Origin: Conchocele bisecta
Lineage: Eukaryota > Mollusca > Bivalvia > Lucinida > Thyasiridae
Assembly: GCA_029237695.1 (NCBI GenBank)
Contig: CM055279.1
Location: 23,811,919 to 23,875,918, forward strand
Direction of reading: 5' to 3'
DNA length: 64,000 nucleotides
Part shown: positions 24,361 through 33,069 of the stretch, one piece after another
How positions within the stretch are numbered: the stretch's first letter is position 1
Layout: each line of letters starts with the position of its first letter
Position numbers and translations under genes: made by a program
The notes under the pieces: generated by a model
Told to the model about the DNA's origin: nothing
Databases searched by the model: none
What the model saw: the letters and a program-made list of their open reading frames with translations, nothing else

Positions 24361-25459
24361 TTATTCAAACTTCACCTTAAATTTCGTGACATTGGGATCT
24401 CGACTACTGGTGACGACCAGCGTGTCGTCACTGCCTCTGTATGAAACAGACGTCGGGTTTCGCACGCAGTCACGTAACGATGTAATGGACGTGTGCCAGG
24501 TGCCGTCAGGCTTCAGAAGGTGGACTTCATGAGAACTAGCACAGCACACAAGGATATTTCCCTCGTCGTCCGGCAGTATACCACGTGGTCCCTTCATGGT
24601 CCCGCCCTCCGCACGGTACACCTCGACCCCAGCCAGAGTGTAGCACGATATGACACCAGTGCCCCGGTCAGACACGTATATCCCGCGATCACTGGCGGCT
24701 ACGTAGTATGGACGCTGTAATATGCCATGGCCGCCGGCGTCGACGGCGATCCGGTGGCTGACGACGCCGGTCATGCTCATAATGATGACACAGCCGTCGC
24801 CGGGATTGTCGTGAACGGAGACATAGTTAAGATCATTATGAACGTCTACGCCCCAACAATACGAGTCCGTAGTGATACTCCTGCCGAGCTGGAGTCCGGC
24901 GGTCCCTACGGTGACGAACTGGAGCTTCTTCTGTTCCGACACAGTGACAGCGACCTCGGTGTCGCCGGTGACGGCCACGTCCCAGGGATGTGGTGGCAGA
25001 CCCAACGCGGACGTCACGACCATATCCCTATCCAGCAGTATGACTTTTTGAGTGTCCCACTGGACCAGCACGAGGCGGCCATCTGGCAGAAACGCCGATC
25101 CCGTGACCATGACGTCAGGAATCTTCACCGCCGCGGACGTCACCACCGACATGTCGCGGAATGATTTCACTACACACGCCCAGCTGTCCGGAATTGATGT
25201 CACCGTATCGTACACGCTGTCATGTGTCTTTGCGGTCACCCTGGAGATGACTTTCAGGGTGGCCAGCTGTTCGATATTGTGTACCAAGTCAACCAACTGT
25301 AGACTGAACGTGTACTCCTCCCCTTCCATGGCATCAACTCTTTGATTCATATCTGTCACAGTCTTTGATAATTGGTGCGCCATAAATCGACGGGGTCGGT
25401 CGGCGACAGATTTGGCGTCGTTGACAACTTTCGCCTCCTTCTTGGCTCGTTCAGTAAGG
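24361..25459 (-). CDS. TRIM-like gene, exon 2: coiled-coil end and NHL-type propeller
   Basis: Last exon of a minus-strand two-exon gene (exon 1 at 55316-54670). The acceptor is TTGCAG|CC at 25460; the split codon completed by its first base reads Ser, so phase agrees with exon 1. It encodes about 365 residues: a Lys/Glu/Ala-rich helical stretch (ERAKKEAKVV), further helix, then repeated ~45-residue blocks with motifs such as PDGRLVLV, PHPWDVAVTG, GVDVHND, RGIYVSDRG and PDDEGNILVCCAS. These are typical of the NHL/six-bladed propellers found in B-box proteins of bivalves. The stop TAA (24361-24363) overlaps an AATAAA that could serve in polyadenylation. TRIM relatives with this architecture bind RNA or protein through the propeller; with no RING domain seen, ligase activity cannot be claimed. 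The open frame upstream of 25460 is intron. Confidence 0.85.
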
Positions 25460-25488
25460 CTGCAAGTGACAGATAGAGAATACCAGGC

Positions 25489-26012
25489 TGCTGTCGAAAT
25501 TGTACGGCTATATAAGCAATGCAAAAACGATATTTTGTTTGATCATATTAAATTGGTACTTGGTCCTGTATTGATTTTATTGCAAAAACAATTAAAATAA
25601 ATATCCCCATTTTAATTATAAATCCCCATTGACATTTTCACTCAGTTGAAGATGTCTATGGGGATTTAACAAGGGGACATTTTTCTAATTTCAAAATAGT
25701 GGACGGATTTTCAAAATTTAACTTTTGTTTTCTTAGTAAGATCATTTCCAAGCAAACTAGCCTGGTTTAAAAGTCAATTTCCAAAACTATTCGTTTTTTG
25801 ACTCCCCCTCCCAGCTCCTCCACCTCCTTTTCCTCCACGTTAAATTTCATAGAAAAACCGTTTTTCGTAATGAAATCAATATTTAACCAAATTTCACGAA
25901 ATAAGAAGGGTAGTTATAAAATTTTGCAATGTAACGTTATTGAAAACGAAGAGAAATTGTTCAGTTATATTGTATATTATATAGCCGTACACTTTCGTGA
26001 AGCAGGCAGTAG
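25489..26012. mobile_element. MITE A, copy 3 (degraded)
   Basis: Related to 5692-6262: AATTGTACGGCTATATAAGC at the left, GATGTCTATGGGGATTTAAC in the centre and a complementary right end (TATAGCCGTACACTTTCGTG). It abuts the H1 end next to the exon 2 acceptor. Confidence 0.75.
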
Positions 26013-26104
26013 TTTCTTTTTATCTCAAGTTTATCAGGCGAGGCTAGGACACGTGACTGGGAATTCTAAAGCCCGCCGATGAATTACAGTAGGGCTATTC
26101 GGCT

Positions 26105-26333
26105 GGGGGCCGTTCGTACGACTAAACTGTTCGTAAGTGCAAATTAGTATCGTCTGGAAATTTCAATTGATGGATTTACATTTATTGAGCATAGGCTGCA
26201 TGCAGCCTATGCTCAATAAATGTAAATCCAATAATTGTTTACAAGAAAACATTGTTAATGTGAAATTTACAGGCTATCATAATTTTGCACTTACGAACAT
26301 TTTAGTCGTACGAAGTTTAGTGAAACGGCCCCC
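26105..26333. mobile_element. MITE F, copy 2
   Basis: Complete palindrome with GGGGGCCGTTCGTACGACTA and its complement at the ends and GAGCATAGGCTGCATGCAGC at the centre. Compare 7406-7638 and 48457-48679. Confidence 0.88.
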
Positions 26334-26872
26334 ATGTTGCCTATTTGTATATATTAATATCGTATGTATACCGTATACGTACATGTACATGTATACAATG
26401 TGCTTACTTAATTAAACATACAGTGATCTAGGGCGGATTCACGTACGGGAATTCCCGGCGGTCGCCCACCTAAAATTTGGCGATGCTTTTGCACTAAATT
26501 GCGTCATAACTCAGCAAAATGGGGTGTAGATATCCGGAGGAATTATTATACATTTCATATCAGACGTACAGTTTCCACACTGGTATCAGGGGCGATAACC
26601 GTGTTTCCTTAAAATGTTAACGGACATTACTATTTATTCTCTGTATTTAATTTTTGATTTTTTTTCAGGTGACGCATATTTTTGATTTGTTTTCGTGTGA
26701 CGCATTTAATTAGTATAAATAATTCAAAAATATCATGCCTCACTTGTATATGAAAATAGCCTGATACCACCGCCAGTCACTATCAGTAAAATAAATATTA
26801 CTAAATGGTTATACATGTATCTGTATATCGGAATTTTTAGAACTGGTGGAATAGTGGCACAATTATACATAC
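26334..26872. repeat. Repeat J, left half (interrupted by the Maverick)
   Basis: After a short repeat I-like stretch (26340-26400), the sequence from about 26570 to 26872 matches 57980-58300 and 6970-7110. It stops at ACAATTATACATAC and resumes beyond the Maverick at 44691. Confidence 0.7.
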
Positions 26873-27135
26873 AGTAGTATAAAGGGAGTCAAAATGATAC
26901 CACCTGCGGTGGTATCATTTATAACCCTTTATACTACCCCCACCACCCCCGAAAAAGTATAAATTGGTTAACGAGGAAATTGTTCCACACCACCCCCGAA
27001 AAATCAAAAATTGGTGTCATAAATACATCATGTATTTTTCACGTCCAATTGAACAGATAAAACTATACTAAGAAAAAGGATTTATTTTTGTCTCGTCGTC
27101 ATATTGGTGTCATAAATACATCATGTATTTTTCAC
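26873..27135. repeat. Left terminal inverted repeat of the Maverick
   Basis: 263 bp, nearly identical to the reverse complement of 44428-44690 with a handful of substitutions. The outer ~65 nt are self-complementary: GTAGTATAAAGGG pairs with CCCTTTATACTAC and AAATGATACCACC with GGTGGTATCATTT. A 50-bp block at 27010-27059 recurs exactly at 27103-27152, so the TIR edge falls inside the second copy. Confidence 0.95.
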
Positions 27136-27152
27136 GTCCAATTGAACAGATA
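27010..27152. repeat. 50-bp direct repeats at the left end (iteron-like)
   Basis: ATTGGTGTCATAAATACATC ... CCAATTGAACAGATA occurs at 27010-27059 and again at 27103-27152. The core TTCACGTCCAATTGAACAG is also found in inverse orientation at 44086-44110 (one change) and at 44505-44530, and a half copy is at 44120-44136. The placement at both ends suggests a recognition or promoter element; this is inference. Confidence 0.7.
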
Positions 27153-27186
27153 CATTGAATAGGTTATAATAAAATATTATAACAAA

Positions 27187-27570
27187 ATGGATAATAACAT
27201 ACGCAACGAATTGGAATTTTGTAATGACTTTTATGGAGAATTTTACGCTGTTTCTACAGTATTAAAACACGGTAAAATGACAATACTATGTTGTATCGAA
27301 TACATGAAATATCAGCGTAATTTATTAAGCTGCGATAAAAACGTTGCATTTACAATATTAAAACGGGAATTATGTCGCCTGTATAAGGATCAAATTTGTG
27401 TAATGAAGCGACTAAATAGGATCAATTGCATCGGAGAAACATTACCGAAATATTATCAAACTAATTTTGTTAAACAGTTTAAAATCAAAGATTCGTTTAC
27501 GGATATGCGTTTCTACGATATCGCTTTTAACGAAGAAATTGGAAAATTATTAGAAGAAATTGGAAATTGA
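27187..27570 (+). CDS. Unknown Maverick accessory protein 1 (127 aa)
   Basis: An intact frame starting ATGGATAATAAC just after an AT-rich leader, about 50 bp inside the left TIR. The protein is basic, Lys/Tyr/Asn-rich and has no signal peptide or membrane segment. It is clearly paralogous to the next ORF: both begin M-D-N and share IEYMKYQRN, DKNVAFTIL and a DSFT..FYDIA motif near the C terminus. Cysteines near CCIEYM and LLSCDK have no zinc-finger spacing. I do not recognise the family. Its position beside the TIR and its intactness beside broken core genes suggest a variable accessory gene, possibly acting on the host cell, but no function can be assigned. Confidence 0.7.
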   Translation: MDNNIRNELEFCNDFYGEFYAVSTVLKHGKMTILCCIEYMKYQRNLLSCDKNVAFTILKRELCRLYKDQICVMKRLNRINCIGETLPKYYQTNFVKQFKIKDSFTDMRFYDIAFNEEIGKLLEEIGN

Positions 27571-27597
27571 ACAGAAAAAAAACAACTATTAGAGAAA

Positions 27598-27915
27598 ATG
27601 GATAATACAATACAATTGGAATTGAAAGTTTTTAATGCCTGTGTTGAAGAAATTTACGAAGCTTACGGGGGTTATAATCCTATATATAAATTCTATAAAA
27701 TGAGAACACTAGGCGATATCGAATACATGAAATACCAGCGTAATTTTTTATGCTCCGATAAAAACGTTGCATTTACAATATTATACCGGCAATTATGTCG
27801 TATCGGATATGAAACTAAGGTGTATTATATAAAATTGTTAAAACCCAACGATTCGTTTACAAATATACATTTCTACGATATCGCTTATAAAGAAATTGAA
27901 AAAAATTATTATTGA
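27598..27915 (+). CDS. Unknown Maverick accessory protein 2 (105 aa), paralogue of the preceding ORF
   Basis: Starts ATGGATAATACAATAC, 28 bp after the stop of accessory 1, in the same orientation. It shares the core GDIEYMKYQRN, SDKNVAFTIL.R.LCR and the terminal DSFTNIHFYDIAYKEIE block, but lacks about 20 residues before the last motif. The pair arose by tandem duplication and has since diverged substantially, mostly outside the shared core, which hints that the core is under constraint. No domain is recognised. Confidence 0.68.
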   Translation: MDNTIQLELKVFNACVEEIYEAYGGYNPIYKFYKMRTLGDIEYMKYQRNFLCSDKNVAFTILYRQLCRIGYETKVYYIKLLKPNDSFTNIHFYDIAYKEIEKNYY

Positions 27916-28147
27916 ACAGCAATGTTGATGCTAAGACAAATAACATCTTCCTGACACCGCGCGTCCATTTATCCCCATGAACCTGCTAAGGTCAAAGATC
28001 GTGTCATGACAACGGCCGGAGTTGTCTGCCCATTTATTTTTTTTGTAAACTGGCAATTTATTTTTCATCAACCTCAAGTGGTCGGACTCCGAACGCCGTT
28101 GTCATGCAGTTGTTTACCATAGCGACCACATTTGTAGGGATAGAAAT

Positions 28148-28235
28148 AAATAAATAAAAATGTTTAGCTCCAACCGCGGCGCCAACCCACGACCCTCGTC
28201 TCTATAGAGTATCTCCTTAACCCACACGACCACGT
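28148..28235 (-). repeat. Weak tRNA-like/SINE-like fragment
   Basis: On the minus strand there is an A-box-like TGGTCGTGTGGGTTAAGG followed after about 30 nt by GGGTCGTGGGTTGGC, a degraded B box. Arms do not pair as in a tRNA. Likely a tRNA-derived fragment; low certainty. Confidence 0.3.
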
Positions 28236-28466
28236 AGGCTGTTATGATAAACATTACCTAGTGTTGTACAATTATCAATTACGACAATGTTTCAATTACA
28301 CGGGTTATGAACCATGCGTAAATTGATAGCCAAGGTAAACAGAGCCGAGTGTATCAATTACACAGACGGTGTGTACAGTGTAATCCTCGACTGAATTTGT
28401 AATTCTCAGTGAAAAACACATGTTGTATAGGTATGTAAATTTGTTTACTGCACCAATATAATTAAT

Positions 28467-28490
28467 AATTTTGAAAAAATTAGGAAAATT
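28467..28490 (+). promoter_or_regulatory. TTTTGAAAAAATTARGAAAA motif, copy 1
   Basis: AATTTTGAAAAAATTAGGAA is one of five near-identical motifs in the Maverick (others: 30882-30900 minus, 36541-36564, 36811-36834, 40281-40299 minus). Two lie directly before start codons. A role in transcription is inferred from position only. Confidence 0.45.
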
Positions 28491-28629
28491 ATAAAATTAA
28501 GAAAATTAGAAAATTAATTATTTTTTTTAAATTATTTTATAAAATATCACAATGGTGCTGTAACATTTCCTCCGACTTTATTTCCAAGTTTTACCCTAAA
28601 TTTATCCCAATCAGTACACTCAATTTTGG

Positions 28630-29195
28630 GCATGGTGGTCGCGAGCCTTGATTCTTATATCATTTTTTAATTCTTCATACTCCCCATTTCTTCCACCACG
28701 GATTCAAACTCTAAATTTGATATTTTCTTATCGGCCAACGCTTTGGACACCATAACGTCGATGCTATTTTTTTCTTAGACCTAGCGAGAACGGGTGGGAT
28801 ATTCTATCATGTTTTCTACTTTTTTCTCGAGTTTTCCACCCGCCGCCCTAATTACCATACACAGCAACCCAGAAACGGCCGACACCGCACATAAAATCCC
28901 CGCTACAGGAACCGTTTATAATGGTGGATATAGTTGCAGCTGTTCCCGCCCCACACAACACAGAAACACTTGCCAGAACCGTACTAGATGCTTCAGCTAT
29001 GTTCACCGCGCGCTTATATTATTTAGCGTGTCTTTTTCTATTTGCACATTCTCTAACTAAAATATCCTGCATAGCGACGATATTATTCAACCTAAAATCT
29101 GAACTTCTTTCGTTAATTGGATATAGTGTTGGTGGAGTGGTATTGAGAGTTGGATACAGTGATTCGTTGATATTTAAATTTTACAAATTTAGTTC
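28630..29195 (-). pseudogene. Decayed conserved Maverick gene (Ala/Gly-rich hydrophobic segment, charged C terminus)
   Basis: Minus-strand translation in shifting frames gives, in order: a short N-terminal part (NESLYPTLNTT, then PINERSSDFRLNN), a helical part ending RKRHAK, an Ala/Val-rich segment (AEASSTVLASVSV) that could cross a membrane, and a charged C-terminal helix (ADKKISNLEFESVVEEMG). Several frameshifts and stops separate these parts and no start codon is left in frame. The layout resembles a conserved small membrane-associated Maverick protein usually found near the capsid genes, but the family name is uncertain. The plus-strand frames here are shadows. Confidence 0.5.
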
Positions 29196-29208
29196 AATAT
29201 AATAGTAT

Positions 29209-30881
29209 TTACACAATAAGTTCAATTAACAATGAGACAATAGTGGAAGAACTCTCTGGGTCACCGATTTTCGTAACAAAGTTAATAACACTACTTTGGG
29301 AAAGTCTAATTCGATCATCACCAGCGAACGAAACAATCGTCGAACTATCTCCAGAGATTTTAGTGACTCCAACTCCCCGTTCTTCCCCATCTACTACAAT
29401 ATTTATCGCGACCGCGCCCACAGGTTTACCACTAGCATTAACCGAGCAGACCGCCATTTGGATAACTTCACCTGCAGCTGTCATAGTTTATCCCCCATAT
29501 TTATTACTCGCTTTGGCACCGAACGAAATATTCATAGTGCCCCCCAACCAAAGGGCCCCGTTTCTCAGCCCAAACTGTTATGACACGTTTTGGCGTTTTC
29601 ATTGTTTGCACTATTCCGGCAAGCGCCCTGTTTGCGTTATATGCCTCAGTACGAATCTTATAAGAGGCCTCCTCAAGAGCTTTGGTCGCGGCTATACGAT
29701 CATGTTTCAGTTCCTCGGAAATTACGTTTATCTTTTCATCTAGTTCGGCAACCACCGCTTCTCTGTTGAGAGAGTGCTTTAAGACCAACACATCATAAGC
29801 CCCATCATATCCGCCTGGTGGTCTTCTCGGACTTTATCAATATCCGACCTGCTCTCTTTTTGAAATTCGGTTAATTTTTTTGTCTAGTTCAGTAACCGCC
29901 ACATCTCTGTTGAGAGTGTCCTCTGAGAGCAACATAATATCCGCATGGTGGTCTTCTCGGGCTTTCTCAATACCCGTTCGGGTCTCTTTTTGAAATTCGG
30001 TTATTTTTTTGTCTAGTTCAGTAAGTGCCGCTTCTCTGTTGAGAGAGTCCTCTGAGCGCAACGCCCACATAAGCCTCCGCAATGGCCTCCTTGTGGTCTT
30101 CTCGGACCCCCTCAACACCCGACCTGGTCTCTTTCAGAAATTCGGCTATTTTTCCATCTAGTTCGGTAAGTGTCGCTTCTCTGTTTGTTGAGAGAGTCCT
30201 CTAAGCGCAACGCATCATAAGCCTCCGCAATGGCCTCCGCAAGGTTCGACTGGTGGTCTTCTCGGACTTTATCAATACCCGACCGGGCCTCTTTTCGAAA
30301 TTTGGTTATTTTCCCATCTAGTTCGGTAAGTGTCGCTTCTCTGTTGATAGAGTCCTCTAAGAGCAACACCCTATAAGCCTCCGTAATATCCGCATGGTGG
30401 TCTTCTCGGGCTTTCTCAATACCCGACGTGGCCTCTTTTTGAAATTTGGTTATTTTTTTATCTATTTCGGTAAATGCCGCATCTCTAATGAGAGAGTCCT
30501 CTAAGCGCAACGTAAGGGCCGCCTGGCGGTCTGCTCGGACTTTATCAATATCCGACCTGCTCTCTTTTCGAAATTTGGTTATTGTTTTACCTAGTTCGTT
30601 TAGTTCCGTTTCTCTGATGAGAGAGTCCTCTAAGCGAAACGCATCATAAGCCGCCTGATCTTTCTCAATTTGTGCAGTCGCCGTCAGCACTTCTACTCTA
30701 ACATCTGATATACTCCTGTGAATCCCGTTTGTGACCTTCGATATAGTTTTATTGATCAGGCCTTGGTTTTTCCAGTAGTTAAAAAGTCGCCCTCTGTCGG
30801 GATGAATCCACCTTCTGCCGGTTCCAAATTCTTTGAATTTGTCACCCAATCGGAAGAACTACCTGGTCCGTATATACTCAT
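29209..30881 (-). pseudogene. Fibre-like protein: repetitive coiled-coil shaft and C-terminal head, frameshifted
   Basis: The start is best placed at 30881 (MSIYGPGSSSDW), straight after a TTTGAAAAAATTAAGA motif. About 30 codons on, the frame changes (~30785). The body is six to seven repeats of roughly 40-45 residues containing RLEDSLNREA.LTELD.KITKFRKE...IDKVREDH, with heptad spacing typical of a trimeric shaft. Then a linker (ANRALAGIVQTM), AEKRGPLVGGHYEY, and a ~90-residue beta-rich head (VVDGEERGVGVTKISGD... to STIVSLLIELIV). Frames shift near 30785, 30190 (a 4-nt duplication), 29870 (T-run slippage), ~29800 and ~29495. Shaft plus head resembles a receptor-binding fibre of adenovirus-like capsids. 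Host-binding is inferred, and this copy looks broken. Confidence 0.75.
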
Positions 30882-30900
30882 TCTTAATTTTTTCAAATTA
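30882..30900 (-). promoter_or_regulatory. TTTTGAAAAAATTARGAAAA-type motif before the fibre gene
   Basis: On the minus strand AATTTGAAAAAATTAAGA is followed immediately by the ATG at 30881. The same motif abuts the ATG at 36835. This positioning supports the upstream start for the fibre gene. Confidence 0.5.
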
Positions 30901-30926
30901 TTAATTATAATATTGGGCACCTATAC

Positions 30927-31615
30927 TTAATTGGAAATTTCGAGAACTACCGAAATCGGGTAATAGTTATTCAACTTTCTCGCTTGATCATCGAGAATAG
31001 AGACCGTAAATTCGTGGATATGTCCCGATTCCAAAACTTTCATCTCGGGGTGTGGGAAGTCTAAGGTCACAGTCTCGCCATAGAAACAGTCGCTGGCGGG
31101 CACGGTTTTCAGTAATGTGCTGGGAGCTCCGTCTACCGTGTTGTACGATGTGTTCACCCGATCTATGTGCACCCTGAGAGTTTTCGTGAAGGCGAAGTCC
31201 ACCGGGTTATCACCGACGTACTCACCCGGGGTAAACACTCCTTTGTTTGAGGAGTATGTCTCTTATAAAACCGAGTTTGAATACCCAACCCCGGGGAGAC
31301 CACTACCTTATTATCACTGCTGATGGTAATTGTTGCGAGCCCGGTAGCATTCGATACTGTGAGGTTGATTATACCGTCAAGCTCAGAGTTGACAAAATCT
31401 TTGAGCTGTCTTATTCCCCACAGTCCGTGAGGCAGCTTTACACCTAATTGTTGTCCATCCTTCACATAGTAAAACCCTTCGCTCTTCCCCACATTCTGCC
31501 ACCCAACCGTGAACGTGATTGATCTGAGGCCTACCCGGCGTTTTCCGCAGCAGTTGTCTATTAATTTTTGAAGTTCACAACTCTCTTTTTGAACATTAGT
31601 GATAGTAGCAAACAT
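30927..31615 (-). pseudogene. Penton (minor capsid, single jelly roll), one frameshift
   Basis: Start MFATITNVQKE at 31615. The protein is almost entirely predicted beta strand: VGLRSITFTVGWQNVG, then GFYYVKDGQQLGVKLPHGLW and LTVSNATGLATITISSDNK. A frame change near 31240 separates this from FTPGEYVGDNPVDFAFTKTL, DGAPSTLLKTVPASD and the C-terminal strand ISVVLEISN. Length (~230 residues) and strand pattern match the Maverick minor capsid protein, which forms the fivefold vertices. The gene is divergent from the one at 31630, with only 14 bp (AT-rich) between the two start codons. The break is a single indel, so a sequencing error is possible. Confidence 0.78.
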
Positions 31616-31629
31616 AATAATATATTTCA
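31616..31629. promoter_or_regulatory. 14-bp divergent intergenic region
   Basis: AATAATATATTTCA separates the start codons of the penton (minus) and of the 31630 gene (plus). Any promoters must overlap the coding sequences or this AT-rich stretch. Confidence 0.4.
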
Positions 31630-33069
31630 ATGGATACCAAAGCATTTAGCTTCAACTCTAATGCAAAGTACGCGGTCGGAGGTAAATACACGCAAAAAGA
31701 CGTGTTAACCGCCTTGTACACCAAACCGTAACGGTTAGACCAGACAGCGGCTTTGCCACCAACTTCCCCGACATCTTTGAACAATATAGGCTGCCCAAGA
31801 TTACTACGATGGAGGCGGTAAACGGGTGGAAAGCAACACCGATGCAGTTTTGGCAGAACCAAATAAATTTCGCTGTATGGTGCGCAACAGCCGGATGTGG
31901 AGTTTCACATAAAGACCATCTGACATCCAAGAATGTCATGCTCCGAAGTGTCTACAACTTTCACGCGTATTATACTATTAGGAGGATTCTCAAAGAACTA
32001 GGTATTTCACTACCTCAAGACGACGCCTGTGATCCCATTTCCAACGCATACGACTATATGGCCTTTGAAAGACTGTGTAACGAATTTAACGTTTCAAAAG
32101 ACGCGGACTGGAGACAGAAAGCATTTCCTACCAGCACCTGCCTCGGGGACGTTCTCATTCGGGGCCAGTCCGGGAATTGGACGCAGACTGATTTTAGACA
32201 CGATCACTCCGGCGACCACATCGTCAGTCGGAATGCCGGGAATTTTGACCACGCGACGATGACTTTCGGGCCGGAAGTGTCTGGAGGTCGGCACTGCGGC
32301 GTGTTTTCTTGTAAAATGTTACCTCCGAAACGGGCTCACGTCGATTACATACAGCAGGCTGCTGAGGTTCAGAACGCGTGGGGTACATTTATGTTAGATA
32401 CGGGTCTAGGGTTCACGCAGGCCGGGGTTACTCGTGTCAACGACTCCATTCGCACGTACGTTCTGGGCCATCCTCGGCGCACAGAAGCAAACTCGCAGTT
32501 CTATACTGGGCACGGGAACAGCGTTTGATGCACAAAAACAATTCTTGGCACTTGTAGAGGACGCCATCTCAGCTAGGGTGGACCTGGAGAAGGCGATCCA
32601 GAATTATCAAGACGTTTTGCAGAATGCCAGCACCCCAGTAGACTATGTATTTGGAATAGGTCTTTATATGGCGCCGAGCAATATGATACTACGAGACGAC
32701 CCGGTTGACGGTTACAATAATCAGATCGTAATCGCCACCGCCAATCAAAAAATCGGCCACAACGGTAACGTGAACACGGATATCATCAAGCGCACCCCCA
32801 ACATGATCGGGTTCAACAGTGGAACCGATTTCATAAAACACAAAATGGATACACCTCCCCCAATTCGTAAATTGGATACACAATTAAACCCAGTACCCCC
32901 AATTCGTAAATTGGATGCACCATCGAGTTCCATCAACAAACCAATCGCGATTGGAGAAACACCAATCAATCGCAAATTGGGTGAAATTGGAAGCACAACA
33001 CACGAGGAGGAGAAATTAGGGCTCGTCGTAGCCATCGTGGCGATAGGACTACTCGCGCTTTGGTTGTAG
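31630..33069 (+). pseudogene. Conserved Maverick virion-associated protein with C-terminal membrane anchor, two frameshifts
   Basis: Start MDTKAFSFNSNAKYAVGG. After ~32 codons the frame changes (~31725), then a long open part runs from about 31729 to ~32455 (EAVNGWKATPMQFWQNQINF, CATAGCGVSHKDHL, NFHAYYTIRRILKELGISLP, DHSGDHIVSRNAGNFDHATM, ARRREHC-like GGRHCGVFSCKM). A second frame change leads to the last part (ILGTGTAFDAQKQFLALVED, VDYVFGIGLYMAPS, a linker with repeated PIRKLD, and a hydrophobic end LGLVVAIVAIGLLALWL). The whole is ~480 residues. It matches a widely conserved Maverick protein of unknown role encoded beside capsid genes; the name PX used in the literature may apply, but I cannot confirm it. 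It ends convergently with the next gene (overlap 33049-33069). Confidence 0.68.
32860..32990. repeat. In-frame short palindromes (CCAATTCG..AATTGG type)
   Basis: Within the linker of the 31630 gene lie CCAATTCGTAAATTGG at 32860-32875 and 32899-32914, CCAATCGCGATTGG at 32941-32954 and a longer CCAATC...AAATTGG at 32972-32990. Similar palindromes occur in the linker of the 37400 gene and in the fibre gene. Confidence 0.7.

Larger units (their letters stand above)
27916..28629. other. Non-coding stretch within the Maverick
   Basis: No intact gene. It includes a poorly conserved tRNA-like segment (28148-28235, minus strand), an AT-rich block and one copy of the TTTTGAAAAAATTAGGAAAA motif at 28467-28490. 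A short inverted repeat occurs around TATCAATTACACAGACGG near 28340-28400. Confidence 0.5.

Noticed and set aside
24727..25164. 145-residue plus-strand frame opposite the propeller exon
   Set aside because: Antisense shadow; no domain, while the minus strand has clear propeller repeats.
25460..25524. Upstream part of the propeller open frame (MHCLYSRTIS...)
   Set aside because: It lies over H1/MITE A sequence and ahead of a good splice acceptor in matching phase, so it is intron.
28794..29743. Plus-strand open frames of 88-166 residues opposite the fibre and neighbouring gene
   Set aside because: Shadows of minus-strand coding sequence, which has recognisable heptads and head domain.
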